30,316 nucleotides of DNA from Emiliania huxleyi CCMP1516 (taxonomy: Eukaryota; Haptophyta; Isochrysidales; Noelaerhabdaceae). A program made the translations under genes and the position numbers. Below are positions 6,407 through 14,674 of this stretch, in pieces (position 1 is the first letter of the stretch; the number at the start of each line of letters is the position of its first letter). Where the stretch lies: contig NW_005201392.1 in the NCBI RefSeq assembly GCF_000372725.1, forward strand, positions 1,253,134 to 1,283,449, read 5' to 3'. Below the pieces are notes generated by a model that worked only from the letters and a program-made list of their open reading frames with translations, did no database searches and was not told the origin of the DNA.

Positions 6407-8923
6407 ATGAAGGTCGCCATCGTCGGCGGCGGGATCACTGGCGCGTCTGCAGCTTCCAGCCTGGCAGGCTATGGCATTGAGGTCACCGTCTTTGACCAAG
6501 GCGGCCGTGGGCCTGGCGGGCGGGCGTCCCACCGGCGGGTCGATGCGGCGTCGGGCACGGTCGGCCCTGACGATTCGTTGCTCGCGCCCGAGGACGACTC
6601 GACGTACGAGTTTGACCACGGCTGCCAGTTCTTTCGAGCGGACTCGCCGCAGATGCGTGCGATCACCGAGCGGTGGGTGGAGGCGGGCTGGGCGAGCCGC
6701 TGGGAGGGGCGGTTTGGTCGCCTTGGCCGCGGCGCCGACAGCCGCGGCTCCAACGACTTTGCTGCGGCGCCCGACTTCTTTGGCGTGCCTGGGAGTGAGG
6801 GCCCGGTGTACACGGGCGTCGGTGGGATGCACCGGCTGCCCCGCGCCATCCTCGCCGCGTCGGGCGCCTCTGTGCGGCGCGGCGTCCGTGTGTCTTCCGT
6901 GGCGCCTGCGGCGGGAGGCGGGTGGGCGCTGCGTGGCACCGGCGGGCTGGCTGCGCTGCACGACACCGCCAACTCGATCGCCGACGGCGTCGACGACGCG
7001 CCGCTCGGGGTCTTCGACGCGGTGCTGCTCACGGACGCGTCTCAGTCGCTCGGCGGCTGGCACCGCGCCTCTGCGGGGCTGGCTGCCGGCACGGGCAGCG
7101 CGGAGGCGGTCGGGCGCGTGCGGCACCGCGTGCGGGTGCCGCTCTTCTCCGCCATCGTCGCGCTCTCGCACCCGATCGGCGAAGCGGTCGGACTCGACGC
7201 CTTCACCGTCAGCGGAGGCGGCTCTCCCCTCTGGTTCGCGGCGAGGTCGCAGTCCAAGCCGGGCGTGCCACGCGGGGCGGCAGAGTGCTGGACCCTGGTC
7301 TCGACGGCGGACTACGCGGTCCGACAGATACAGGAGACGCCGATGCAGTCGCCCTCGGGCGCGTTTCGGCCGCAGGAGGACTCGTACCTCCTCTCCGAGC
7401 CCGGGCCGGCCCTCTTCGACGCCCTCCTCGCCGCCGTCGCCCCCCGCCTCGCCGCAGCAAGTGTCCCGCTACCCGCAGCCGTCTACATGCACGCGCAGCG
7501 GTGGGGCTCCGCCCTACCCTCTCCCGCCTCCGTCTTTGGACGCGACGCGGACGGCGCGCACAAGCCGCTCGGCTCGGCCGCCTCCGAGGCGGTGGAGGTG
7601 TGCGGGATCCGATACGCGCCCCGGCTGCCCCCGCTGGTGTACGACCCTCCCGCGCGGACGATCGGGCAAGGGCCGGCCGAGGAGCTCCGTGCCATCGAGG
7701 GCGTCGATGACGGCGGGAGTCCAGACGCCGACGCCGCCGACGCGATTGAGTGCGGCGGCGGCCTCTTCTACGCGGGCGACTTTTGCTCTCGCCGCAACCC
7801 CGGCTTCGAAGCAGCGGCACTCTCCGGCGCCGCGGCGGCGGCGCTCCTCCTCCAACGCCGCGGCGAGTCTCTCGAGGACGTGTCCAGGAAGGGTCTAGGA
7901 AGTGTCTCTCGAGGAGGCGAGTCTGCCTCGGCGACTCTGCCGCGCCCCGCCGTCGCAACGTCGCTGGCAGCGGCTCGCGCGGCGGCCGACCGGCTCGGCG
8001 AGGCGGCGGAGGCGGCGGGGGCGACGCGCGGGCTCAACCTGCAGCCGGCCGGGCGGGGCCGCTTCCGCGGCGAGCGTGCGCGCGTCTTCGAGACGGCGGC
8101 CGGCGTGCGGCTCGTGTACCAGCTCTCCCTCCGCGCGAGGACGCCGATCCTCCTCCTCGGAGGCGGGCAGAGCGGTCGCGCGCTCGCCTGCACGACGCCC
8201 TGCGGCGCGGAGCACGCGGCGTGGGCGGGCCACACGGTGCTGCTCGTCGACCGTACCAATTGCGGCTCGAGTGACGTGGCGTACCGCGGCGGCGCAGAAG
8301 TGGACGAGCAGGCGGCCGATCTCGCCGAGCTGCTCGACGCGATCGCCGCCGCCGCGCCGCCGCCGTGGGTCTTTGTGGGCCACTCGAGCGGCGGCCGGCT
8401 GCTCGGCCGCCTCGCCGCCCGCCGCCCTGACCTCGCCTGCGGCCTCGCCCTGTTGATCCTCACCGGCGGCCCAGCCGCGGCGGACGGCATCGGCAGGCAG
8501 TACTACACCCGCCACGCCGGCGTCGCGCGCGGAGGGATGGATGCCCTCCTCGCGCAGGGCTTCTACGCGGAGCGGGCCGCGGCCAACGAGCGGGTCGCCG
8601 AAACGCTGCGAGCCATGCCGCCGCCCGCCTTCCTCGCAGCGATGGAGGCGTCCGCCCGCCTCCTCTCCGACAGCCGCGCCGAGCCTGCGCTCGGCCTCCC
8701 GGCGGCGGACCTCCGCCGGCTGGGGAACACGCTCCCGATCTTTGTCTGCAACTACTACGGCGACGGCGAGCACGACGGCATGCACACCGCCTCCACCAGC
8801 CGCGCGGTGGCGGCCGCCGCGGGCGCGAGTTGCGAGCTGGTCATCTCGAAAGACGTACAGGTGTGGCTGCCCGCCCTGGCCGCGTTTGTCGGGCGGGTCT
8901 CGGCCGAGGTGCTAGCGGCGTGA
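6407..8923 (+). CDS. Renalase-like oxidoreductase fused to alpha/beta-hydrolase domain
   Basis: One uninterrupted frame of 838 aa. Residues 1-480 are renalase-like: GGGITG (7-12) as the FAD loop, D30 at the end of strand 2, GGRAS (37-41), FDHG (69-72), HAQRWGSALP (362-371), and GLFYAGDFC...GFEAAALSG (452-474) closing the FAD site. A low-complexity linker follows (about 485-555). Residues about 560-838 are an alpha/beta hydrolase: ILLLGGGQSG, then HTVLLVDRTNCGSS, then the nucleophile elbow GHSSGG (658-663, Ser660), then IFVCNYYGDGEHDG, where D790 sits at the acid position. The usual catalytic His (…GH…) near 815-820 is not evident (ISKDVQVWLP), so the hydrolase half may be altered or inactive, or may use another His. 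The oxidoreductase half probably acts on an amine or nicotinamide compound; this is inference. The start is the first ATG, with the family's Rossmann strand immediately after it. Confidence 0.88.
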   Translation: MKVAIVGGGITGASAASSLAGYGIEVTVFDQGGRGPGGRASHRRVDAASGTVGPDDSLLAPEDDSTYEFDHGCQFFRADSPQMRAITERWVEAGWASRWEGRFGRLGRGADSRGSNDFAAAPDFFGVPGSEGPVYTGVGGMHRLPRAILAASGASVRRGVRVSSVAPAAGGGWALRGTGGLAALHDTANSIADGVDDAPLGVFDAVLLTDASQSLGGWHRASAGLAAGTGSAEAVGRVRHRVRVPLFSAIVALSHPIGEAVGLDAFTVSGGGSPLWFAARSQSKPGVPRGAAECWTLVSTADYAVRQIQETPMQSPSGAFRPQEDSYLLSEPGPALFDALLAAVAPRLAAASVPLPAAVYMHAQRWGSALPSPASVFGRDADGAHKPLGSAASEAVEVCGIRYAPRLPPLVYDPPARTIGQGPAEELRAIEGVDDGGSPDADAADAIECGGGLFYAGDFCSRRNPGFEAAALSGAAAAALLLQRRGESLEDVSRKGLGSVSRGGESASATLPRPAVATSLAAARAAADRLGEAAEAAGATRGLNLQPAGRGRFRGERARVFETAAGVRLVYQLSLRARTPILLLGGGQSGRALACTTPCGAEHAAWAGHTVLLVDRTNCGSSDVAYRGGAEVDEQAADLAELLDAIAAAAPPPWVFVGHSSGGRLLGRLAARRPDLACGLALLILTGGPAAADGIGRQYYTRHAGVARGGMDALLAQGFYAERAAANERVAETLRAMPPPAFLAAMEASARLLSDSRAEPALGLPAADLRRLGNTLPIFVCNYYGDGEHDGMHTASTSRAVAAAAGASCELVISKDVQVWLPALAAFVGRVSAEVLAA

Positions 8924-9899
8924 GAGCATCGAGCGCCCGCGCCGCATTGTTGTTTCAGTGTCACACACACGACATTCACACCGGTATAACCCAAATTTCA
9001 ACGAATGACAGGAAGTTTGTCGTATAAGTTTCTCGATTCGGGGCTTTTTGTTTTCCTTGCAACCTAGCTGCTAAAGTATACGCTCTAGGGGTTCCCCCAT
9101 GGCCATGCCAGGTCCCAGGAGTTTCGGGGGGGCAGCAATCGCAAACCCTGCCCGGCCCCTAGCGCCCCCCAGTTAAGGCCCAGGTGTGGCCTAGGCTAGG
9201 GCATCAGAAGGGACCAAGAGGAGTCCAGTCTGAGCCATAGAGCCCATGTGGATGCCATGTCTTTGCCCCCGAAGGTCGCGTTCAAAGTCAGTCAGTCAGT
9301 CACAGTCAGTCAGTGTTTACACACGTCCCGCTAGCATGGACGACGGGGGGCACACGCACTCGCGGAACGCAGGGCATTACACACGAGGCGTTGTGTGCGT
9401 TCTCAGGGAAAGGCATCACCAATACTTTTGTCTGGTCGCGTTCAAATGCCCGGAGAAAACCCCACGGTGCACGCGGACGTTAGAGTACACACATTACAAG
9501 CGTCTCAGAGTCTCAGTGGTGTCCGGCCGGCGCGATCACCGAGCTGTGACGCTCAGGGAAGCCTGATGAGGTGCTGATTTCTATGCCCAGAGGGCTGGCC
9601 TTCGGCCCCCAGGCTGGATCAGCTGAGCAAGGTTTGGGGGGAGAATCCCCCGGTCAGATCTTTCAGATATTTTGACGGGGAGAACGGGAGATGTGGGACC
9701 GAATTACGAGAAATGCGGGGCAGGAAAAACGCGGTGATGTCAAAAATGTGGTGCTTGCGCACAACGCAACGGCGTGTGAGAGAGCATCTCAGCATGATGT
9801 GATGGGAATCACAGAAAATGAAGAAAATGAGCTTCGAGCCGCCGGGCGGGGAGTGCGCCCGCCGTGGCGCACGACTCTTGCGACTATAATCTACCTCTT
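8924..9899. other. Tail-to-tail intergenic region, no gene supported
   Basis: Lies between the ends of the fusion gene and of the minus-strand J-domain gene. Contains CA-rich DNA (8957-8980), a CAGT/GTCA tandem tract (9287-9317), a palindromic AGGCCCAGGTGTGGCCTAGGC stretch near 9174, and AT-richer sequence (9690-9900), likely the 3' UTR of the J-domain gene. GGTCGCGTTCAAA occurs at 9275 and 9435, a small internal duplication. I see no tRNA. Confidence 0.4.
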
Positions 9900-12800
9900 C
9901 TACCTAGCGCTTGGCGGCGTTGATCGCGACCTCGCTCTGGGGGACTCCCTCGGCGCGGCAGCGAAGGCTCGGTGGTCGGTGACTGTGTGGTAGGCACGCT
10001 GCACCCTCATGAAGCGGTTCTCCGCCTCTCGCCTCGCCTCAGGGGAAGCGCCGCGAATCTTGTCGGGGTGCAGCTGCAGCGAGAGCTGCCGGTACGCGGC
10101 CTTGACCTCCTTGGCCGAGTACCAGCTCGCCGGTCGCGAGGAGAGGCCCAACTCCTACCGCCATGCACTACCAGACGTCAGGGGGCCGCACGCGGCATCG
10201 CGCGGTGTATTCAGAGCACCGCGTGGACGCGAGGGCCACGAATACGGCTGGAGACACTTGGGCCAGTGCCTCCTCGCGCTGCTGGTCGGAATACGCGGAT
10301 CTGTCTGCCGCATCTAGGCCTAGAGATATGGGGAGATGGGGGGAGATGGGGGGGGATACGGAGCGGTCTTCCGCATCTCAGCTAGCGCCTTGTAGGCGTC
10401 GCCCAGCGAGAAGCCCACGCGTGCCCACCGAGTGCCGCCAACATCCCAGTCGAAGCACCTGATCGCGCGCCGGCCAGCTGGTGAGGACGACACGCAATCT
10501 CGCCGAGATCTCGGCGGCGGGGGTGGGTGTGAGAGGGGGGGTGGGGGGTCGCGCTTGTTGATCGAGTCGGGAAGCACGCAAAGCCGCTCGAACGAGCGGC
10601 CTGCCAGCGCCTGCAGCGGCTGCTTGACGCAGATGGGCTCGGCCTGGCGCCGCCATCCCCAGGAGTACAGCCTACCGCGCCGCCGCGTGAGAGTCAAGAG
10701 CACCCAGGAGGGGGGTATGGGTGGGTGGAGGGGGGGGGGGGGGGGGGTTTTTTCAGGGAAACTTCTACCGCCCCCAAAAAGGGGGAAAATTTTAAAGAAA
10801 GGGGGGGGGGGGGNNNNNNNNNNNNNNNNNNNNNNNNNNNNNNNNNNNNNNNNNNNNNNNNNNNNNNNNNNNNNNNNNNNNNNNNNNNNNNNNNNNNNNN
10901 NNNNNNNNNNNNNNNNNNNNNNNNNNNNNNNNNNNNNNNNNNNNNNNNNNNNNNNNNNNNNNNNNNNNNNNNNNNNNNNNNNNNNNNNNNNNNNNNNNNN
11001 NNNNNNNNNNNNNNNNNNNNNNNNNNNNNNNNNNNNNNNNNNNNNNNNNNNNNNNNNNNNNNNNNNNNNNNNNNNNNNNNNNNNNNNNNNNNNNNNNNNN
11101 NNNNNNNNNNNNNNNNNNNNNNNNNNNNNNNNNNNNNNNNNNNNNNNNNNNNNNNNNNNNNNNNNNNNNNNNNNNNNNNNNNNNNNNNNNNNNNNNNNNN
11201 NNNNNNNNNNNNNNNNNNNNNNNNNNNNNNNNNNNNNNNNNNNNNNNNNNNNNNNNNNNNNNNNNNNNNNNNNNNNNNNNNNNNNNNNNNNNNNNNNNNN
11301 NNNNNNNNNAGAATGGGTTTGGCGCGCCCCATATCGGTGTGGCGGTGTGTGCGTCATTATTCGCGGGGGCTGCGGGGTCTGCCTCGGGGATGGCGCTTAC
11401 CGGATACCGCTTTTTATCCCTTTTATTTTCGGCAAAAAGTCATAGCCTGACGCTATAGCGTGTAGGGTGCTGGATGGAGGACGGGTACGAAGTACGATGC
11501 ACTAGCCCCAGCCGTCGCGGGGGGGTGTTGCCGGCGGTGGTAGACAGACTATTGCGGGGCTGCAGCAAACGACCTCTGCACTGGGCATCGCGCCCGACGC
11601 CACCGCGCCCGCCTGCAGGACGGCTCCAGGAACGGTCTAGGAACGGTCTAGGAACGGTCTAGGACAGGCATCGCGCCCGACGCCACCGCCGCCCGCCTGC
11701 GCGACCATCATCAGCGGGTAATCTCGGGTAATCTCGGGTAATCTCGAGTAATCTCGCCTGCGCGACCATCATCAGCGCGGCGGCGGCGAGGGCGAGGGCG
11801 GCGCGGCGCGGCGGCGTGGCGGCGGGGCCGAGCTCGAGGGCGGCGCCGAGGCCGAGCAGCTGCAGCGCCGACCGGAGCCGGATCCAACGCCCGGCCGGAA
11901 TCAGCACGGCCGGCAGGGAGAGCCTGTGTCGCGCATACGCCCACAGATGAGGGCGGGGAGACGGCACTGTGCGGGGCACTCGGAGCAGCGCGTGAGTACG
12001 AGGGGGGTACGAGTGCAGTGAGGACAGCGGAATACGGCCGCGTGCGGCGGAATGCAGCGGAGTGCGTGTCCTCTCGAGCGCTAGTCGGGATTCAAGAGTC
12101 CGTGCTCCGCTCCTAGCAAGGAGAGCCTGTGTCACGAGGGCCCCAGAGTCGGGGGAGAAGAGGGAGGAGGTGGGAGCGTCTCACCACAGCTCAGGTCAGG
12201 TGGAAGGCTAGGACAGTGCCGGACTTGCAATCTAGACTTGCAATCTAGAGGGGGGTGTTGGTGCAGCCGCCGAGGGCGGTGGCGGCGAGGGCGGTGGCGG
12301 CGAGGGCGGTAGCGGCGAGGGCGGTGGCGGCGAGGGTGGTGGCGGCGAGGGCGGTGGCGGCGAGGGTGGAGGCGAGGGCGGCGGTGGTGAGAGCGGAGAA
12401 GGAGAGGGTGGAGGCGACGAGGGCGGCGCGGCGGTGACGACGGTGGCGGGGGCGAGGGAAGGCAGCGCCGCGGCCGTGTGCTCAGGCCCTCGCGAGAGTA
12501 CATTCGGTGCGAGTGGCAGCGGGACGCAGTGGAGAGCAGGGAGATGCAGCCGAGGAGTCGTGCCTCCCTCTCGAGTGCTGGCCGGCGCATGGCCGGGTCT
12601 GTCTCAAGCTTCTAGGCGGAATACACTAGGCGGCCTCCGGTGGTGCGCCGATGTGTGTGTGCTAGAGTGCGCCAGTCCACGCCCTCGTCGTGCCAGTGCG
12701 CTGTGAGAGAGAGGGTTGGCTTCTAAGAGTCTCTAGGCTGCGCGCGCCAAGCGCAGGCGACGCACTGCAGCGCGCCAAAGAGCAGCGCGAGGGCAGCCCC

Positions 12801-13220
12801 CCCGCAGAAGGCGGCGGCGCGGCAGAGAGCGGCAGCGAGCGCGCGTGCGAGGGACGCGTCCTCGCGGCTCGTCTCGTCCACCGCGGCCGCATCGCCCTCC
12901 TCCTCGACGCCGCCCTCGCCTGCGGCCCCCGGCGCGAGCGAGAGGCGCAGCGCTTGCGCGCGGAGAGGCAGCGAGATGCCGTCGTAGAGCCAGCCCAGGC
13001 CAAGGTAGTTGAGGGTGAGGCAGGCGCGGAGCGCCGCGCGCGGCCGGCCGAGGTACACGTGGTGGAGGCCTGCCGCCCGCGGCCACCGTGAGAGGCGTTC
13101 TGTGTGTTCTTTCGCCGAGGAGAGGAGCGGAGAGGGTGCGGAGTGCGCACCGAGGAGGCCGAAGAAGAACCACAGCGTGTACGCCTTGAGAGCGAGGAGG
13201 GCACCACCCGCCGTATCCAT
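9900..13220 (-). CDS. DNAJC22/Wurst-like TM2 plus J-domain membrane protein, multi-exon
   Basis: Read from high to low coordinates. Exon to 13151 (MDTAGGALLALKAYTLWFFF) joins exon 13069 down to about 12735, forming FFGLLG|LHHVYLGRPRAALR and NYLGLGWLYDGISLP, a TM2 domain, followed by one more hydrophobic helix. Further pieces: 11923-11758 (hydrophobic, ending LMMVAQ), 11612 to about 11545 (AGAVASGAMPSAEVV), about 10670-10550 (EPICVKQPLQALAGRSFERL), about 10480-10385 (CFDWDVGGTRWARVGF), about 10310-10258 (SDQQREEALAQ), and 10154-9900 (ELGLSS...LHPDK...), a J domain with HPD. TM2 at the N-terminus and J at the C-terminus is the DNAJC22 plan: a multi-pass membrane Hsp70 co-chaperone linked to clathrin endocytosis in flies. 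The start at 13220 matches animal DNAJC22; an upstream exon is possible. The N gap removes part. Only the TM2 and J joins are firm. Confidence 0.68.
10155..10257 (-). other. Intron before the J-domain exon (103 bp, GT-AG)
   Basis: Minus-strand donor GCCCAA|GTGTCTCC and acceptor GGCGGTAG|GAGTTGGGC join EEALAQ to ELGLSSRPASWYS in phase 0. This gives the expected run into a J domain (compare the helix before LGLS in DNAJC22). Confidence 0.65.
10731..10813. other. Low-quality contig edge
   Basis: Homopolymer runs of G (19 and 13), T, C and A of graded length directly next to the N gap look like a failing read end rather than biology. Do not interpret this sequence. Confidence 0.75.
10814..11309. 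other. Assembly gap (496 N)
   Basis: Unbroken run of N. It lies inside the DNAJC22-like gene and hides exon sequence, and one edge of the inverted repeat starting at 11310. Confidence 0.99.
11310..11544 (+). repeat. Inverted copy of 5682-5916
   Basis: Begins at the gap edge with AGAATGGG and ends at TGGTAGA. It carries the start of the gene at 5752 in plus orientation (ATG at 11474, MEDGYEVRCTSPSRRGG), but the frame diverges after VLPAVVD and stops, so it is a broken 5' copy. It lies in an intron or gap region of the minus-strand DNAJC22-like gene. It may be a mobile element that carried the sequence, or an assembly join of related contigs. Confidence 0.85.
11613..11757 (-). other. GC-AG intron grown by two nested duplications
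   Basis: On the minus strand the donor is CGCAG|GCGAGATTAC and the acceptor is CTGCAG|GCGGGCG. Inside, a second potential acceptor lies at 11697. Duplication X (22 bp, 11695-11716 and 11757-11778, GATGATGGTCGCGCAG|GC) and duplication Y (about 37 bp, 11583-11619 and 11667-11703) both straddle the same AG|GC. Between the X copies lie four 10-bp CGAGATTACC units; between the Y copies, three 11-bp CCTAGACCGTT units. Joining 11758 to 11612 keeps phase 0. Confidence 0.6.
11924..12126 (-). other. Probable GC-AG intron with 14-bp terminal duplication
   Basis: GACACAG|GCTCTCC occurs at both ends (11917-11930 and 12120-12133), placing identical AG|GC junctions at donor and acceptor on the minus strand. 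The downstream exon (LSLPAVLIPAGRW) is protein-like. The upstream exon frame is not established: the frame needed upstream meets a TGA, so the donor is tentative. Confidence 0.4.
12254..12437. repeat. 15-bp minisatellite (GGCGGTGGCGGCGAG)n
   Basis: About nine 15-bp units with C/T and A/G variants, decaying after 12375. One minus-strand frame reads as a hydrophobic Ala/Leu/Thr repeat (LAATA units) that would suit a membrane helix of the DNAJC22-like gene. Another reads as RPRRH repeats. Because the tract is periodic, frame quality alone cannot show that it is coding. Confidence 0.85.
13070..13150 (-). other. Intron inside the TM2 domain (81 bp, GT-AG)
   Basis: Donor CTCCTCG|GTGCGCAC and acceptor GGCGGCAG|GCCTCCAC (minus strand) are in phase 1. 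Removing it turns FFGLLGAH...LHHVYLGR into FFGLLG|LHHVYLGR, matching the GLHHLYLGR block of DNAJC22 without an insertion. Unspliced, the frame stays open, so the intron could be mistaken for coding. Confidence 0.75.
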
Positions 13221-13418
13221 CACACCGCCCTTCGTCCACCAGGAGCGCACGGTTTCCGAAACGGCTCCGACATTTGCGGCGGCCGCGCTGCCCGATAGTC
13301 GGAGTGCGCCTGTGAGGCCGGAATTTATGACCTTTGAAAAGTGTGCTGCGAGGCGCAGGCCGGCAAAGCTGTGAGTGCTGCTGGGATGTCGACGCGTCTT
13401 GATCGATGGAGGAGGTAC

Positions 13419-13626
13419 GGCTGACGGAGAGATGAAGCTGCTCTCGGGAGTGTGCAGCAGAGGGGGTTCGGACGAACGCACCCATCTCCGCGAGAGCGCG
13501 CCCGTCGACCGCGAGCAGCGTGGGCTGTCTCCGCACGCCGCGCCCTGGGGATTGGTCCGGTGCGCCGTCGGCAAGCAGAGCGACAAGTAGCAGCGCCCGG
13601 AGCGCCATCGAGGTAGCGTTCCTCAT
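13419..13626 (-). CDS. Candidate signal-peptide exon upstream of DNAJC22-like gene
   Basis: From the ATG at 13626 the frame reads MRNATSMALRALLLVALLAD, with a hydrophobic core and small residues after it, like a secretory signal. An earlier ATG lies in frame at 13698. A GT (CAGCC|GTACC) at 13418 is a possible donor toward the TM2 exon, but its phase does not match the acceptors I tried near 13369. It may be a first exon or a separate small gene. Animal DNAJC22 has no such leader. Confidence 0.3.
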
Positions 13627-13732
13627 TGGTTCAGCCTGGATTCGGTACAGTACTTCATTGGTACACCACTGCTCGTTCTCAGCGCAGCGCTCTTGCATTC
13701 ACACCCGCACAGCACCCTGAGGTATTTTTATG

Positions 13733-13754
13733 TTCCCCCACCCGGGTGGGGGAA
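13733..13754. other. 22-bp perfect palindrome
   Basis: TTCCCCCACCCGGGTGGGGGAA equals its own reverse complement. It is set in AT-rich flanks (GGTATTTTTATG before, TTTTATATTTAG after), just upstream of the minus-strand gene start region. It could be a dimeric protein-binding site or an element end; not decidable. Confidence 0.85.
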
Positions 13755-13849
13755 TTTTATATTTAGCAATATGAGCCGCCGTCCCCACTCGAACTCGAGT
13801 CCGCCGACCGCTATAGGTCGAGCGGGGAGAGAGGCGCTGCCTCCACGGC

Positions 13850-13876
13850 GGGGACGGAGGCGACACCTCCGTCCCC
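13850..13876. other. Perfect 11-bp stem hairpin
   Basis: GGGGACGGAGG, then CGACA, then CCTCCGTCCCC. GGGGACGGAG recurs at about 13914-13923 and GTCCCCAC at 13781-13788, so the region 13780-13925 is a cluster of one motif in both orientations. Confidence 0.75.
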
Positions 13877-14199
13877 ACCGCCATTGGTTCGAGCGGCAAG
13901 CCTTAGGTAGAGTGGGGACGGAGACGTGGAAAAGCGTGCTTGTGAGTGGAAGCCACAAGCGCGCTGGCTCCGGTCGTTTGTAAATGACGCCAGAGGCCGG
14001 GCCGACTGGCGGACCTGCATGCCCACAGCCATGCCCCCCACTCCCCACCCGCTTGGATCGATCAGCTGACAGCTCCACCAGCTCCCACCACCGCGTGTCG
14101 TGTCATGAAGCATGATAGATAGGCTTTAGAAAGCATGAACCATCGAAAGGTCTGATCTCCAAAAAGAGCTGTCGGCCTGCCGCGCGCGCCCGCGCCCCG

Positions 14200-14399
14200 C
14201 CCCTTTTGCGCAGCAAAACCTTAAACTTCATGGCCCTCCAAATTCGGGTCGGAGCGTAGCGGAGTGGGACCCGAGTTTGAAAAAGGCGACGGACGCTTGC
14301 GTCCTAGCCTCCAACAACGCCTCCCCGGCGCAGAGGGCCCCCGGAGGGATGCACAACCGCTCCACGCCACGCCGCTTGCGGCGGTCCTATTCCCAGCTC
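14200..14399 (+). repeat. Dispersed ~200-bp repeat, copy 1
   Basis: Starts CCCCTTTTGCGCAGCAA, contains CCTCCAAATTCGGGTCGGAG and ends TATTCCCAGCTC. The second copy, same orientation, is at 29498-29704, over 90 percent identical by eye. No terminal structure or reading frame is conserved; probably a non-autonomous repeat. Confidence 0.9.
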
Positions 14400-14674
14400 A
14401 CGGCGCCACTTCTTATTTGGACCCTTGAATGTACTCTCCTAAGCTGTGAATCAGACGCACTTGCCTTCGGGGGCCAATCCCGCTAGGGTGGGCGTGCTTT
14501 CACAGCCTCACGAGAGTACCTTGAATGGGTGGCTGTACTCTTCACTGAGCCCACGGCCACGGAGCTGGCCTTGCCATACCGTCCGCCTTGCGAGCGTGCT
14601 CACGCACGATCCTGGGCTCGTGCTTGCACGCGGTCGCAGCGTCATCAAGGCTCCACGCCACGACAGGACCGGCC

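Noticed and set aside
6471..7898. 475-codon plus-strand frame within the fusion gene
   Set aside because: Shifted frame of the true coding sequence; Arg/Ser/Pro-rich with no motifs, while the overlapping frame has the full FAD and hydrolase motif sets.
9160..9450. Possible tRNA around GGTCGCGTTCAAA
   Set aside because: No cloverleaf or acceptor stem could be built; the string is a small direct repeat (9275 and 9435).
9563..9640. CTGATGAG followed by paired segments, resembling a hammerhead ribozyme core
   Set aside because: The required GAAA partner and stem II are not present in the right places.
10320..11445. Long frames running through the N gap
   Set aside because: They are open only because N is untranslated, and they include the low-quality homopolymer edge. 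Only the short protein-like pieces outside are used.
12254..12437. Minisatellite considered as a CRISPR-like array
   Set aside because: Units are contiguous 15-bp repeats without unique spacers, in a eukaryotic setting.
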